Source: an uncultured Bacteroidales bacterium (GTDB taxonomy: Bacteria > Bacteroidota > Bacteroidia > Bacteroidales > F082). From it: a stretch of 64,000 nt of DNA. Shown one piece after another: positions 1 through 9,317 of the stretch (positions are counted from its first letter, which is position 1; each line of letters opens with the position of its first letter). The notes below the pieces were generated by a model that was given only the letters and a program-made list of their open reading frames with translations, searched no databases and had not been told where the DNA came from. The DNA lies in contig CAMJRR010000015.1 in the NCBI GenBank assembly GCA_946408345.1, positions 1 to 64,000 of the forward strand, in the 5' to 3' direction. The position numbers and the translations under genes were made by a program.

Positions 1-1
1 G

Positions 2-1036
2 TGCACAGTTAATGCTACTGCCAACAGCGGTTATACCTTCACCAACTGGACGGAGAACGGAAATGTGGTCTCTTCGCAAGCCTGCTACACCTTTACCGTG
101 AACAGCAACCGTAACTTGGTGGCCAATTTCCAAGCACAGCCACAAACCTACACCATCAACGTTTCGGCCAACCCGAACAACGGTGGCACCGTTTCTGGTG
201 GCGGCACGTATCAGCAAGGACAATCATGCACCGTGAACGCCACGCCGAACACTGGCTACACCTTTACGAACTGGACCGAAAACGGCAATGTGGTCTCCAC
301 CAATGCTAGTTACACCTTCACGGTGACTGGCGACCACACTTTGGTGGCTAACTTCCAAGTACAGAGCTATACCATCACCGTCGAAAGCGCCAATCCCGAT
401 TGGGGTTACGTCAGCGGCGGCGGCACTTTCAACTATGGCGAAACCATAGAAATTGCGGCCACTCCAAACATCGGCCATGTATTTTTGACCTGGGATGATG
501 GAAACCTTGACAACCCTCGCAGCATCGTTGTTACTGAAAACCACACCTACATTGCCTCTTTTGCTGTGCAGCAATGTTACATCACTGCTGAAGTGACCCC
601 AGAAGAGGCCGGAACGGCTTTTGGCGGAGGCCTTTGGTACTACGGCGACACAATCTCCGTGACCATCAACCGCAACGAAGACTGGGGGTTCCTGAACTGG
701 ACTGAAAACGATGAGGTGGTTTCGGAAGAAATGACCTACACCTTCATTGCCACAGGAGACCGCAACCTTGTTGCTCACTTCCAATATACTGAAAGCATTG
801 GCGAGAACAGTATTTCCGCCAACATCTACCCCAACCCGACGCAGGGCAAAGTCATGGTTGAAAGCGAAGACTTGAGCCATGTCCGCATCGTGAACGCCTT
901 CGGACAGACCGTCTACAACGCAAAGGTAGAAGGCGAACAAGTTCGCATTGACCTTTCGCAAATGGCCAAAGGAGTGTATATGATGCACATCAAAGCTGAG
1001 GGCGGGCAGGCTGTGAGGAAGATTGTGGTGGAATAA
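2..1036 (+). CDS. T9SS type A sorted surface protein with InlB-like repeats (5' truncated by window edge)
   Basis: The reading frame is open from base 2, so the gene starts upstream of the window; the GTG at 65 is internal. What is visible is about three and a half copies of a roughly 72-residue repeat with the pattern INVSANP..GGTVSGGG..Y..G and FTNWTENG, similar to the divergent InlB B-repeat family. It is followed by a C-terminal T9SS type A sorting domain (YPNPTQGKV, then the ending VRKIVVE). Proteins with this tail are exported through the outer membrane by the type IX system and anchored on the surface or released. Repeats and tail closely match those of the protease gene immediately downstream, so the two are tandem paralogues at least at their 3' ends. 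The missing N-terminal part probably holds the functional domain, which cannot be named from here. Confidence 0.85.
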   Translation, partial: CTVNATANSGYTFTNWTENGNVVSSQACYTFTVNSNRNLVANFQAQPQTYTINVSANPNNGGTVSGGGTYQQGQSCTVNATPNTGYTFTNWTENGNVVSTNASYTFTVTGDHTLVANFQVQSYTITVESANPDWGYVSGGGTFNYGETIEIAATPNIGHVFLTWDDGNLDNPRSIVVTENHTYIASFAVQQCYITAEVTPEEAGTAFGGGLWYYGDTISVTINRNEDWGFLNWTENDEVVSEEMTYTFIATGDRNLVAHFQYTESIGENSISANIYPNPTQGKVMVESEDLSHVRIVNAFGQTVYNAKVEGEQVRIDLSQMAKGVYMMHIKAEGGQAVRKIVVE

Positions 1037-1144
1037 ACTCATCTGGCCGCCATCGGGCATAAGGTCTTATATAACGCTTGGGGCGATTCTGTCGCTTTTA
1101 CGAAGAAAAACAACAAAAATTGACCCATATTCGACAAAAAGCAT

Positions 1145-1152
1145 TATTTTTG
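1145..1152 (+). promoter_or_regulatory. Bacteroidetes -7 promoter element for the C25 protease gene
   Basis: TATTTTTG matches the Bacteroidetes TAnnTTTG consensus and lies 28 bases before the ATG. A TTG at 1120-1122 is near the expected -33 position. Confidence 0.6.
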
Positions 1153-1180
1153 CCCTTTAAAACTAATCCACTTTCAATCT

Positions 1181-4100
1181 ATGAAAAAAAGCTTAATTAC
1201 GCTACTGCTCGTCATGCTGACAGTTGTGACTTTTGGTCAGCAGTGGGTAGCCCTCAAGAGCAACACCCCGAGCACTATTCAGACGAATTTGGTTGCCTCT
1301 TCCGAGAGCCAAATCACCGTCAACCTGCAAGTCCCAGGCTTCTTTACCCAAACGGTGACCACACCGCGTGGCGAAGCCAACATCATCTCGGTTCCCAAGA
1401 CGGTAAGCACTGCTTCCGCTGGCGAGCCCAACCTGCCTATGATTGCTGTTCCGGCCATCGTTGGCGACCGTCAGCATTACAGCATTCGTTTGGTTGATGC
1501 GCAATACACTGATTTCCCGATGGAGGTCGCGCCTTCAAAAGGCGATTTCCCGCGCACCATCAATCCTGAGGATGTTCCTTACACCTACGGCGAGGCCTAT
1601 TCGAACGACGCTTTCTTCCCCTCTCAGAATGTAGGTCTTTACGATCCTTACATCCTGCGTGACTTCCGTGGGCAAAACATGGTCGTCTATCCTTTCGCTT
1701 ACAATCCGATTTCGAAGACCCTCCGCGTGTATTACAACATGACCATTGAGATGTACAACGATGGCCTGTCAAGCGAAAACATCATAGACCGCCGTTCCTC
1801 AGAAGTGAAGATGGATCCTGAAACCGAAGCCCTGTATGGCAACCATTTTATCAACTTCAGCGAAAGTTTGAGCAAATATACGCCCGTGGTTGAAACTGGT
1901 GAGTTGCTTATCATCTGCCACGATGCTTTCATGAGTGCCATGCAGCCTTTCGTCAACTGGAAGAAACAGATTGGCCGTCCCACAACCATGGTCGGCACGA
2001 GCACTACTGGTAACACCGATACCGCCATCAAAGCTTATATTCAAAGCCAATATGACGGCAATAGCAACCTCACCCATGTGCTGTTAGTCGGCGACGTGGC
2101 CCAAATCCCCGGACACAACTATTCCTCAGGAAGCTATGGCGGCAAGTCCGACAACTGGTACGGTCAAGTAGCGGGCAACGACTACTATAACGACATCATC
2201 ATCGGTCGTTTCTCCGCCGAGAACGAGACCCATGTCACCACCCAAGTGAACAAGGTTATCCATTACGAGAGAGACATCAACACCAACGATACGTGGTTGA
2301 GCACTGGTACGGGTGTGGCCACCGTAGCCGGCAGCGGTGGTCACTTCGGTGAGGACGACTGGCAACATATCGACAACATTCGCAATGATCTGCTTGCTTA
2401 CAACTACACCGAAGTCTTCAGAGACTATCCCAGCGGCGGTGGCGCAAACTCCAACTCTGCCACCCTGACCCAACACATCAACAACGGTGTGAGCATCATC
2501 AATTACTGCAACCACGGTTCTGAGACCAGCTGGGGCGTGTTCAACTACAGCAATTCCAATGTGAACGCTTTGGTGAACGATGACAAGCTGCCCATCATCT
2601 GGTCAGTGGCTTGTCTGAATGGAAAATATGACCACTATCAGCCATGTTTTGCCGAAACTTGGCTCCGTGCCACGAACAATAGCAACGGCACACCTACCGG
2701 TGCCATCGGTGGTATGTTCTCCTACATCTCACAACCTTGGGTTCCCCCAATGTACGGCCAAGACGAGATGGTGGATGTACTGACAGAGCAACACAGCACC
2801 AACATCAAGCGCACCCTTGGCGGCTGTTCGTTTGACGGAAACATGAAGATTTTGGATCAATATGGTCAAGGTGCAGGACAAGGTCACGGAACCTACATGT
2901 CGTGGATCCTTTATGGTGACCCGACTCTGACTTTGCGCAATGCTGTTCCTGCTAACATGAACGTGACCCACGATCCTTCAATGAGCTCAACTGCAACGAG
3001 TTTCACCGTGAACGCCACCAACGGCAACGGTGCCTTAGCCACCTTGACCCGCAACAACGAGATTATGGGTTCGGCTACCATTGTGAATGGCACCTGCAAT
3101 ATCACCTTTACCGCACCTAGCACTTCTGGCATTGCCACTCTAACAGTGTTTGGCTACAACAAGATTACCTATATTGCCGAAATCGACATCATGCAGGGAG
3201 GCACACAACAATACACAATTAACGTTTCGGCCAATCCAACCAACGGAGGCACCGTCTCTGGAGGCGGCAATTACCAAGTAGGTCAATCCTGCACCGTGAC
3301 AGCCACAGCTAACAGTGGTTTCAACTTCACCAACTGGACTGAGAATGGCAACGTGGTCTCTACCAACAGGAACTATACCTTCACTGTCACCGGCAACCGT
3401 ACTTTGGTGGCTAATTTCCAGGCTCAACCCCAAACTTTCACCATCAACGTTTCGGCCAATCCGAACAACGGTGGCTCCGTCACTGGCGGTGGTACCTATC
3501 AACAAGGACAACAATGCACCGTACATGCCACGGCAAACACGGGCTACACCTTCACTAACTGGACGGAGAACGGCAATGTGGTTTCAACCCAAGCCAACTA
3601 CACTTTCACCGTGAACAGCAACCGCACTTTGGTGGCCAACTTCGCGCAACAGCAATACACCATCACTGCTTCGGCCAGCCCAAGCAACGGTGGCACTGTG
3701 ACGGGAGGCGGCACCTACACTTACGGACAAACCTGCACTTTGGGAGCCACACCCAGTGCGGGCTATGTCTTTGAGAATTGGACCAAAAACGGAACACAAG
3801 TCAGTGCAACTACCCCCTACACCTTCACCGTGACGGAATCGGGGAACTATGTCGCACATTTCCAGGAATTCAATTGCGAGGCACCTTCAAACGTTACGGC
3901 AGAAGCCATCAACTATACTGACATTTACGTCAATTGGGACGCCGTTTCCACTGCGTATGCCTACGACATCTATCGGAACGGCACTTGCATCGCCTCAGAA
4001 TTCCCCTTTGTCGGCAATTACTACGACACCGAATTGCCCTACGGCGAATATTGCTACACCATAGTCGCGAAATGCGGCCCTGGCGACTCCGACCCCTCCG

Positions 4101-4666
4101 AGGAAGCCTGTGCGGTGCTGAACATCCCTTGCAACGCCCCTGCCAACTTCACTGCGGAATACGTCTTTGAAGACGAGACCCATTACGGTGTGGAACTGCA
4201 ATGGAACTCGGTGGCACCCATTTATCCCGATTATTTCCACCTCTACAAGCAGAGGAACACCACCGAATATGAGCTGGTTGCCGACCTCCAGCCCGAAGGA
4301 ACCTCTTACACCTATTTCGACATGACTGAGATAGGCACCTATTCCTACAAGCTCACCGCCGAATACCATTTTGACGGCCAGGTTTGCACTTCAGAGCCTG
4401 TTTATGCCACAGTAGAAGTCACCAATGTAAACGAGACAAGTTGCACAGTCAACCTCTTCCCCAACCCGACCAAGGGCGAAGTCACCCTTTCGGGAGAAAG
4501 CTTGAGCCACGTCCGCATCGTGAACGCCTACGGCCAAACAGTTTATAATGCTGACCTCGAAGGCGACCGAGTCCGCATCGACCTGTCGAACATGGGCAAG
4601 GGCATCTACATGATGCACATCGAGGCCAACGGTGGTCATGCTGTCAGGAAGATTGTGGTGGAATAA
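1181..4666 (+). CDS. Gingipain-like C25 family cysteine peptidase with InlB-like repeats and T9SS type A sorting domain
   Basis: A 1161-residue secreted protease. Residues 1-20 are a signal peptide (ending TFGQ). A propeptide-like region runs to about 230 and the C25 catalytic domain spans about 238-590. The likely catalytic dyad is His445 (NYCNHGSETSWG) and Cys478 (IIWSVACLNG); the family motif LLVGDVAQIPGH is also present. After an Ig-like stretch there are three InlB-like repeats (about 676-748, 751-823, 825-896), two fibronectin III-like domains (about 900-1082) and a T9SS type A sorting domain (LFPNPTKGEV, ending VRKIVVE). In Porphyromonas this family degrades host proteins and processes surface proteins. 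Catalytic activity is inferred from intact motifs; the Arg or Lys preference cannot be read from sequence. A promoter element lies upstream and a strong terminator follows, so it is probably a single-gene unit. Confidence 0.92.
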   Translation: MKKSLITLLLVMLTVVTFGQQWVALKSNTPSTIQTNLVASSESQITVNLQVPGFFTQTVTTPRGEANIISVPKTVSTASAGEPNLPMIAVPAIVGDRQHYSIRLVDAQYTDFPMEVAPSKGDFPRTINPEDVPYTYGEAYSNDAFFPSQNVGLYDPYILRDFRGQNMVVYPFAYNPISKTLRVYYNMTIEMYNDGLSSENIIDRRSSEVKMDPETEALYGNHFINFSESLSKYTPVVETGELLIICHDAFMSAMQPFVNWKKQIGRPTTMVGTSTTGNTDTAIKAYIQSQYDGNSNLTHVLLVGDVAQIPGHNYSSGSYGGKSDNWYGQVAGNDYYNDIIIGRFSAENETHVTTQVNKVIHYERDINTNDTWLSTGTGVATVAGSGGHFGEDDWQHIDNIRNDLLAYNYTEVFRDYPSGGGANSNSATLTQHINNGVSIINYCNHGSETSWGVFNYSNSNVNALVNDDKLPIIWSVACLNGKYDHYQPCFAETWLRATNNSNGTPTGAIGGMFSYISQPWVPPMYGQDEMVDVLTEQHSTNIKRTLGGCSFDGNMKILDQYGQGAGQGHGTYMSWILYGDPTLTLRNAVPANMNVTHDPSMSSTATSFTVNATNGNGALATLTRNNEIMGSATIVNGTCNITFTAPSTSGIATLTVFGYNKITYIAEIDIMQGGTQQYTINVSANPTNGGTVSGGGNYQVGQSCTVTATANSGFNFTNWTENGNVVSTNRNYTFTVTGNRTLVANFQAQPQTFTINVSANPNNGGSVTGGGTYQQGQQCTVHATANTGYTFTNWTENGNVVSTQANYTFTVNSNRTLVANFAQQQYTITASASPSNGGTVTGGGTYTYGQTCTLGATPSAGYVFENWTKNGTQVSATTPYTFTVTESGNYVAHFQEFNCEAPSNVTAEAINYTDIYVNWDAVSTAYAYDIYRNGTCIASEFPFVGNYYDTELPYGEYCYTIVAKCGPGDSDPSEEACAVLNIPCNAPANFTAEYVFEDETHYGVELQWNSVAPIYPDYFHLYKQRNTTEYELVADLQPEGTSYTYFDMTEIGTYSYKLTAEYHFDGQVCTSEPVYATVEVTNVNETSCTVNLFPNPTKGEVTLSGESLSHVRIVNAYGQTVYNADLEGDRVRIDLSNMGKGIYMMHIEANGGHAVRKIVVE
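3206..3868 (+). repeat. Three tandem InlB-like coding repeats
   Basis: Three in-frame copies of about 220 bases each, encoding residues 676-748, 751-823 and 825-896 of the C25 protease. The first two are very similar to each other and to the repeats at 2-365 in the preceding gene, including shared words for FTNWTENGNVVS and LVANF. The third is more diverged. Confidence 0.85.
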
Positions 4667-4692
4667 GCCGCATTGTTTCAAACAAAAATCCC

Positions 4693-4730
4693 AAAGTGAG
4701 GTGACAAAATCTTGCCACCTCACTTTTTTT
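4693..4730 (+). terminator. Rho-independent terminator after the C25 protease
   Basis: An 11-bp perfect stem (AAAGTGAGGTG paired with CACCTCACTTT) with a 12-base loop, followed by a T run, 27 bases after the stop codon. Confidence 0.85.
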
Positions 4731-4733
4731 ATC

Positions 4734-4741
4734 TATCTTTG
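4734..4741 (+). promoter_or_regulatory. -7 promoter element for the beta-CASP hydrolase
   Basis: TATCTTTG matches TAnnTTTG and lies 35 bases before the start codon, immediately after the terminator of the previous gene. A TTG at 4712-4714 is at a plausible -33 spacing. Confidence 0.6.
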
Positions 4742-4776
4742 AAGCCAAATTTAACGAAGTTGAATCTAACGATTTC

Positions 4777-6195
4777 ATGCCTATGAAAATCAAATTCATC
4801 GGTGCAGCCCAGGAAGTGACGGGCAGCAAGCACCTCATCACCACTGACCATGGCAAGAAAATCCTATTGGACTGCGGAATGTTCCAAGGTAAAGGCCTCG
4901 AGACCGATGCGGCCAACCGCAATATCATGGTCGACCCCAAAGAAATCGACGTTATCATCCTCACCCATGCCCATATCGATCACTGCGGCCTCATTCCCTA
5001 TTTCTACAAATTGGGGTTCCGAGGCCAAGTTGTCTGCACCAAAGCCACCGAAGACCTGTGCAGTATCATGCTCCCCGACAGCGGTTTCATCCAGGAGAAT
5101 GATATGGAATGGTTCAACAAGAAACGCCGCAAACAAGGACTTCCCGCCTTACAGCCCATTTATACCGAAAAAGATGCCCGCGCCAGTATGGAGTTGTTTG
5201 TCAGCGTGGCCTACAACCGCTACTTCTACATCGACAATAATATAAAGGTGAAGTTCAACAACACGGGGCACCTACTTGGCAGCGGCTGCGCCGTCATCGA
5301 AATCGACGAAGGCGGGAAAATGACCCGCATCGGATACACTGGCGACATCGGGCGTGAATACAACTACTTGCTACGCTCGCCTGAGCCCTTCCCGCACTGC
5401 GATTACATCATTACCGAGGCCACCTACGGTAACCGTCTCCACAGCGACCGCACCAACGCAGAACAGCAACTGCTGGAAATCATCTATCACACTTGCGTGG
5501 AAAAACGCGGCAAACTCATCATTCCTTCATTCGCCGTAAGTCGCACACAAGAGATTGTGTATCTGTTGAATAACTTCTACAACGACGGCAAACTGCCCGA
5601 GAAGATTCCAGTATATGTCGACAGTCCTTTGGCCGTTAATGCTACCGAAATTTTCCGCATGCACGTCGATCTATTCAACGATGATGTGAAAGATGTTATC
5701 GAATACGACCCTGATCCTTTTGGCTTTAATGGACTTACGTTTATTCGCGACATCAACCAATCGAAGGAACTTAATGCCACTAAGCAACCGTGCATCATCA
5801 TCTCTGCTTCAGGCATGATGGAAGCCGGCCGCGTGAAGCACCATATCGCCAATAGTATCGAAAACCCCAACAACAGCATCCTTGCCATCGGTTACTGTTC
5901 GCCTACCACACTGGGAGCCAAATTGTTAGAGAAACCGAAACCCGCGAGCGTCTCTATCTTTGGCACAGAACACAACGTCAATGCGGAGATTTATGAAATT
6001 GATGCCTTCAGCGGTCACGGCGACTACAAGGAAATGATTCATTACTTGAGCTGCCAAGACTCGAGCAAAGTAAAGAAGACCTTCATCGTGCACGGTGACC
6101 TTGAGGCCCAGCAATATTACCAACGGCAACTTCGCAAAGAAGGTTGGGACAACATTGTCATTCCTGAAGCGGGTGAAGAATTTGAATTGAAATAA
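4777..6195 (+). CDS. MBL-fold beta-CASP metallo-hydrolase (CPSF73/RNase-like)
   Basis: A 472-residue cytoplasmic protein of the metallo-beta-lactamase fold with a beta-CASP insert, the family of RNA-processing nucleases that includes CPSF73 and bacterial homologues. Zinc-ligand motifs are complete: THAHIDHCG (His64, His66, Asp68, His69), His165 in NTGHLLGSG, Asp190 in YTGDIGR, and the beta-CASP and terminal histidines in FSGHGD (His414) and VHGD (His439). The SASGMMEAGR motif is typical of the beta-CASP domain. Start could be the ATG at 4777 or the one at 4783. RNA cleavage is known for the family; the substrate here is unknown. It sits upstream of hisS, which has its own promoter element. 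Confidence 0.88.
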   Translation: MPMKIKFIGAAQEVTGSKHLITTDHGKKILLDCGMFQGKGLETDAANRNIMVDPKEIDVIILTHAHIDHCGLIPYFYKLGFRGQVVCTKATEDLCSIMLPDSGFIQENDMEWFNKKRRKQGLPALQPIYTEKDARASMELFVSVAYNRYFYIDNNIKVKFNNTGHLLGSGCAVIEIDEGGKMTRIGYTGDIGREYNYLLRSPEPFPHCDYIITEATYGNRLHSDRTNAEQQLLEIIYHTCVEKRGKLIIPSFAVSRTQEIVYLLNNFYNDGKLPEKIPVYVDSPLAVNATEIFRMHVDLFNDDVKDVIEYDPDPFGFNGLTFIRDINQSKELNATKQPCIIISASGMMEAGRVKHHIANSIENPNNSILAIGYCSPTTLGAKLLEKPKPASVSIFGTEHNVNAEIYEIDAFSGHGDYKEMIHYLSCQDSSKVKKTFIVHGDLEAQQYYQRQLRKEGWDNIVIPEAGEEFELK

Positions 6196-6199
6196 TTCG

Positions 6200-6207
6200 T
6201 ACTTTTG
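6200..6207 (+). promoter_or_regulatory. -7 promoter element for hisS
   Basis: TACTTTTG matches TAnnTTTG. It overlaps the in-frame TTG at 6205, which argues that this codon is not the start and that translation begins at the ATG at 6223, leaving a very short leader. Confidence 0.6.
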
Positions 6208-6222
6208 CAAAAATTTTCAAAA

Positions 6223-7581
6223 ATGGCACAAAAACCCAGTATTCCCAAAGGCACCCGCGACTTCCTTCCGGAAGTCATGGTGCGCCGCAATTATATCTTC
6301 GATACCATTAAGACCGTATTCAAACGCTTTGGTTTCCAACCGATTGAGACCCCTTCGATGGAAAACCTCAGCACCCTTTTGGGCAAATATGGCGAAGAAG
6401 GCGACAAACTCCTCTTCCGTGTGCTCAACTCAGGCGACTTCATGAGTGGCGTGGAGCAAAATGGCGAGCCGCTTGAATCGTTGAAGTTGGCCAGCAAGAT
6501 CACAGAGAAAGGCCTGCGTTATGACTTGACTGTGCCGTTTGCAAGGTTCGTCACCATGTATCGCGACCAAATAGCCTTCCCCTTCAAGCGCTACCAGATC
6601 CAACCCGTTTGGCGCGCCGACCGTCCTCAAAAAGGACGTTACCGCGAGTTCTATCAATGTGATGTTGACATCATCGGCAGCGACTCCTTACTGAACGAAG
6701 CAGAACTGGTGCAAATCGTTGATGAGGTGTTCCATGCATTGAAGATTAACGTCACGCTGAAAATCAACAACCGTAAGGTGTTGGCGGGCATCGCTGAATA
6801 CATCGGCAAGTCGGACGCTTTGGTCGACATCACCGTGGCCATCGACAAGTTGGACAAAATCGGAATCGAGGCCGTCAACGCGGAACTTGCCGAGAAAGGA
6901 TTGGAGCAAGCTGCTATCGACAAGCTGCAACCTATTCTCTTCATGAAGGGTGACACACGCGAGAAATTGTCACAACTGAAGCCTTTGCTTGACAACGAAG
7001 TCGGCCAAAAAGGCATCTCTGAATTGGAGACCTTGTTCGATTATATCGAAAACATGGAATTAGGCATCGACACCGAACTTGACCTCACCCTCGCCCGCGG
7101 CCTGAACTACTATACAGGAGCCATTTTTGAGGTGAAAGCCAAGGATTTCGCCATCGGCAGCATCTCGGGTGGCGGTCGCTACGACAACCTCACAGGCATC
7201 TTCGGCCTACCCAACGTCTCGGGTGTAGGCATCAGCTTCGGTGCCGACCGCATCTACGACGTGTTGGAAGGCCTCAACCTCTTCCCCGAGACCATGTCGG
7301 AAAGTACCAAGGTCATCTTCCTCAACTTCGGCAAGAACGAGGAGAAATACTGCCTGAAATACCTCCATCAGGTGCGCAAGCACGGCATCAACGCAGAAAT
7401 CTACCCCGATGCCGCCAAGATTCAGAAACAGATGAAATACGCCGACCAACGCCACATCCCGATTGTGGTCATCGCTGGCGAAAGCGAGGTGGCCGAGCAG
7501 AAGTTCACCGTGAAATGGATGAAGGAAGGCAAACAAGAAACCGTTGACGCCAACAAATTGGTGGAAACGATATTGAAATAA
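6223..7581 (+). CDS. hisS: Histidyl-tRNA synthetase
   Basis: A class II aminoacyl-tRNA synthetase of 452 residues that charges tRNA-His with histidine. The N-terminus [13 protein letters not shown] is the family signature. Motif 2 is seen as [29 protein letters not shown], read here across two parts. The histidine-specific [15 protein letters not shown] and GGGRYDNL motifs are present, followed by a C-terminal anticodon-binding domain from about residue 365. The ATG at 6223 is preferred because the upstream in-frame TTG lies inside the promoter element. A palindromic repeat follows the stop directly. A tRNA-His gene is also in this window, about 51 kb away. Confidence 0.96.
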   Translation: MAQKPSIPKGTRDFLPEVMVRRNYIFDTIKTVFKRFGFQPIETPSMENLSTLLGKYGEEGDKLLFRVLNSGDFMSGVEQNGEPLESLKLASKITEKGLRYDLTVPFARFVTMYRDQIAFPFKRYQIQPVWRADRPQKGRYREFYQCDVDIIGSDSLLNEAELVQIVDEVFHALKINVTLKINNRKVLAGIAEYIGKSDALVDITVAIDKLDKIGIEAVNAELAEKGLEQAAIDKLQPILFMKGDTREKLSQLKPLLDNEVGQKGISELETLFDYIENMELGIDTELDLTLARGLNYYTGAIFEVKAKDFAIGSISGGGRYDNLTGIFGLPNVSGVGISFGADRIYDVLEGLNLFPETMSESTKVIFLNFGKNEEKYCLKYLHQVRKHGINAEIYPDAAKIQKQMKYADQRHIPIVVIAGESEVAEQKFTVKWMKEGKQETVDANKLVETILK

Positions 7582-7584
7582 CCC

Positions 7585-7608
7585 GTAGAGACGCATTGCA
7601 TGCGTCTC
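7585..7608. repeat. Palindromic repeat family A, copy 1
   Basis: GTA followed by a perfect 9-bp inverted repeat, GAGACGCAT and ATGCGTCTC, around a 3-base loop, 3 bases after the hisS stop. Five related elements occur elsewhere in the window. Confidence 0.8.
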
Positions 7609-7632
7609 AAAACCAATAATCAATTATAAAAA

Positions 7633-7656
7633 GAGACGCATTCAATGCGTCTCTAC
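7633..7656. repeat. Palindromic repeat family A, copy 2
   Basis: The same 9-bp arms GAGACGCAT and ATGCGTCTC around TCA, then TAC. It lies 24 bases after copy 1 and in inverted orientation to it, so the pair could fold as one larger structure between hisS and hutH. An AT-rich tract of the type CAATTTAACGATTAAAC follows at about 7657-7690 and recurs in other spacers. Confidence 0.8.
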
Positions 7657-7692
7657 AACAATTTAACGATTAAACATTTAACAATCAACAAT

Positions 7693-9204
7693 ATGAAAGT
7701 CCATAAAATCTCATCGAAGGAACTGACCTTCAAACAGGTAAACGAAATACTCACCCAAGGCTACAAGCTCGAGCTCAGCGCCGATGCCATCAAGCGCATC
7801 CAAAAATGCCGCGACTACCTCGACAAAAAGATGGAGAACCCCGAAAAGCCCATCTACGGCGTGACCACTGGCTTCGGCTCTCTCTGCGACCATAGCATCT
7901 CAAAGGAAGACCTGAGCACCTTGCAGAAGAACCTCGTCATGTCGCACGCCTGCGGCACGGGCGAGATGGTGCCCGAGGAAATCATCCGCCTCATGCTCCT
8001 TTTGAAGGTGCAGAGCCTCAGCTACGGCAACAGCGGCGTGCAAGTGGTGACCGTCCAGCGCCTCATCGACTTCTTCAACAACGACGTGCTGCCCGTGGTC
8101 TACAACCAAGGCTCACTCGGTGCCTCCGGCGACTTGGCACCTTTAGCCAACCTCATGCTGCCTCTGCTCGGTCTGGGCGAGGTGCATTTCGAAGGCAAAA
8201 TCGTTCCTGCTGAAAAGGTACTCAAGAAGTTCGGTTGGGAACCCATCACGCTGCAATCGAAAGAAGGTCTGGCCCTGCTCAACGGCACGCAGTTCATGAG
8301 CAGCTATGGCACATACGTTTTGCTGAAAGCCTTCCGCCTCAGCTATCTGGCCGACCTCATTGGCACAGTTTCCTTGGAAGCCTTCGACGGCCGCATTGAG
8401 CCCTTCTTCGACCAAGTGCATCAGATCCGTCACCACAACGGACAGATCGTTACTGCCAAGCGCGTGCGTGAGTTCACCAAAGGCAGCGAACTGATTGTCA
8501 GGGAAAAGAAACATGTGCAAGACCCATACTCCTTCCGCTGCATGCCTCAGGTACATGGTGCCTCGAAGGATGCCATCGACTATGTGGCCTCTGTGTTCAG
8601 CGAAGAGATTAATGCCGTCACCGACAACCCGACCATCTTCCCCGACGAAGACCTAGTCATCAGTGCCGGCAACTTCCACGGCCAGCCTCTCGCCATCACT
8701 CTGGACTTCTTGGCCATTGCCCTGGCTGAGTTGGGCAACATCAGCGAGCGTCGTATCTATCAACTGATTGGTGGCAAGCGCGGTCTGCCGTCGTTCCTCG
8801 TCGCTGAGCCCGGCCTCAACAGCGGCTTCATGATTCCGCAATATGCCGCCGCCAGCATCGTCAGCCAGAGCAAACAACTCTGCACGCCCGCTTCAGTCGA
8901 CAGCATCGAGTCGTCGCAGGGACAGGAAGATCACGTCAGCATGGGTGCCAATGCTGCTACGAAGGCTTTGCGCGTAGCTGAGAACTTGGAACGCGTGTTG
9001 GCCATTGAATTGTTCAACGCCACCCAAGCCCTTGAGTTCCGCCGTCCGCTGAAGTCATCCCCCATCATTGAAAAGTTCGTTGCCGAATACCGCAAGAAGG
9101 TGGAATTTGTGCGCATCGACAAGGTGATGTACACCGAAATCGCCAAGAGCGTGGAATTCGTGAAGAATTATCCGCTGGCATTTGATGATTTGCAAAACAA
9201 ATGA
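7693..9204 (+). CDS. hutH: Histidine ammonia-lyase (aromatic amino acid lyase family)
   Basis: A 503-residue lyase that removes ammonia from histidine to give urocanate. The MIO cofactor is formed from Ala144-Ser145-Gly146 in GASGDLAPLANLMLPLLG. YGVTTGFGSL and LQKNLVMSHACGTGE are present; the SH pair in the latter is the histidine-type selectivity position, whereas phenylalanine and tyrosine lyases differ there. The start at 7693 (MKVHKISSKEL) is preferred over the ATG at 7645, which lies inside a palindromic repeat. No hutU, hutI or formimidoyltransferase gene is nearby, so the rest of histidine degradation must be encoded elsewhere. A tyrosine-type substrate cannot be fully excluded. Confidence 0.9.
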   Translation: MKVHKISSKELTFKQVNEILTQGYKLELSADAIKRIQKCRDYLDKKMENPEKPIYGVTTGFGSLCDHSISKEDLSTLQKNLVMSHACGTGEMVPEEIIRLMLLLKVQSLSYGNSGVQVVTVQRLIDFFNNDVLPVVYNQGSLGASGDLAPLANLMLPLLGLGEVHFEGKIVPAEKVLKKFGWEPITLQSKEGLALLNGTQFMSSYGTYVLLKAFRLSYLADLIGTVSLEAFDGRIEPFFDQVHQIRHHNGQIVTAKRVREFTKGSELIVREKKHVQDPYSFRCMPQVHGASKDAIDYVASVFSEEINAVTDNPTIFPDEDLVISAGNFHGQPLAITLDFLAIALAELGNISERRIYQLIGGKRGLPSFLVAEPGLNSGFMIPQYAAASIVSQSKQLCTPASVDSIESSQGQEDHVSMGANAATKALRVAENLERVLAIELFNATQALEFRRPLKSSPIIEKFVAEYRKKVEFVRIDKVMYTEIAKSVEFVKNYPLAFDDLQNK

Positions 9205-9208
9205 TTGG

Positions 9209-9305
9209 TTTGTAGGGCTGTCGTATCACGGCAGCCGCTTGGTGGAAATCAGCGGATGCCTTAATGTGACAGCCCTACAATTGCCTTAATGTGACAGCCC
9301 TACAA
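9209..9305. repeat. Palindromic repeat family G with a partial tandem duplication
   Basis: TTTGTAGGGCTGTC near 9209-9222 is inverted as GACAGCCCTACAA at 9268-9280. The second arm with its flank (TTGCCTTAATGTGACAGCC) is then repeated directly, ending at 9305. It occupies nearly all of the spacer after hutH. Confidence 0.75.
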
Positions 9306-9317
9306 ATACTGAACAAT

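Noticed and set aside
146..790. Regularly spaced repeats as a CRISPR array
   Set aside because: Units are about 220 bases, coding and in frame; there are no short repeats with unique spacers.
224..1060. Long open frame of 278 codons on the minus strand
   Set aside because: It is antisense to the repeat and sorting-domain gene and encodes no recognisable domain.
7600..7692. hutH start at the ATG 7645
   Set aside because: This ATG lies in the arm of a palindromic repeat; the next ATG at 7693 gives the normal N-terminus.
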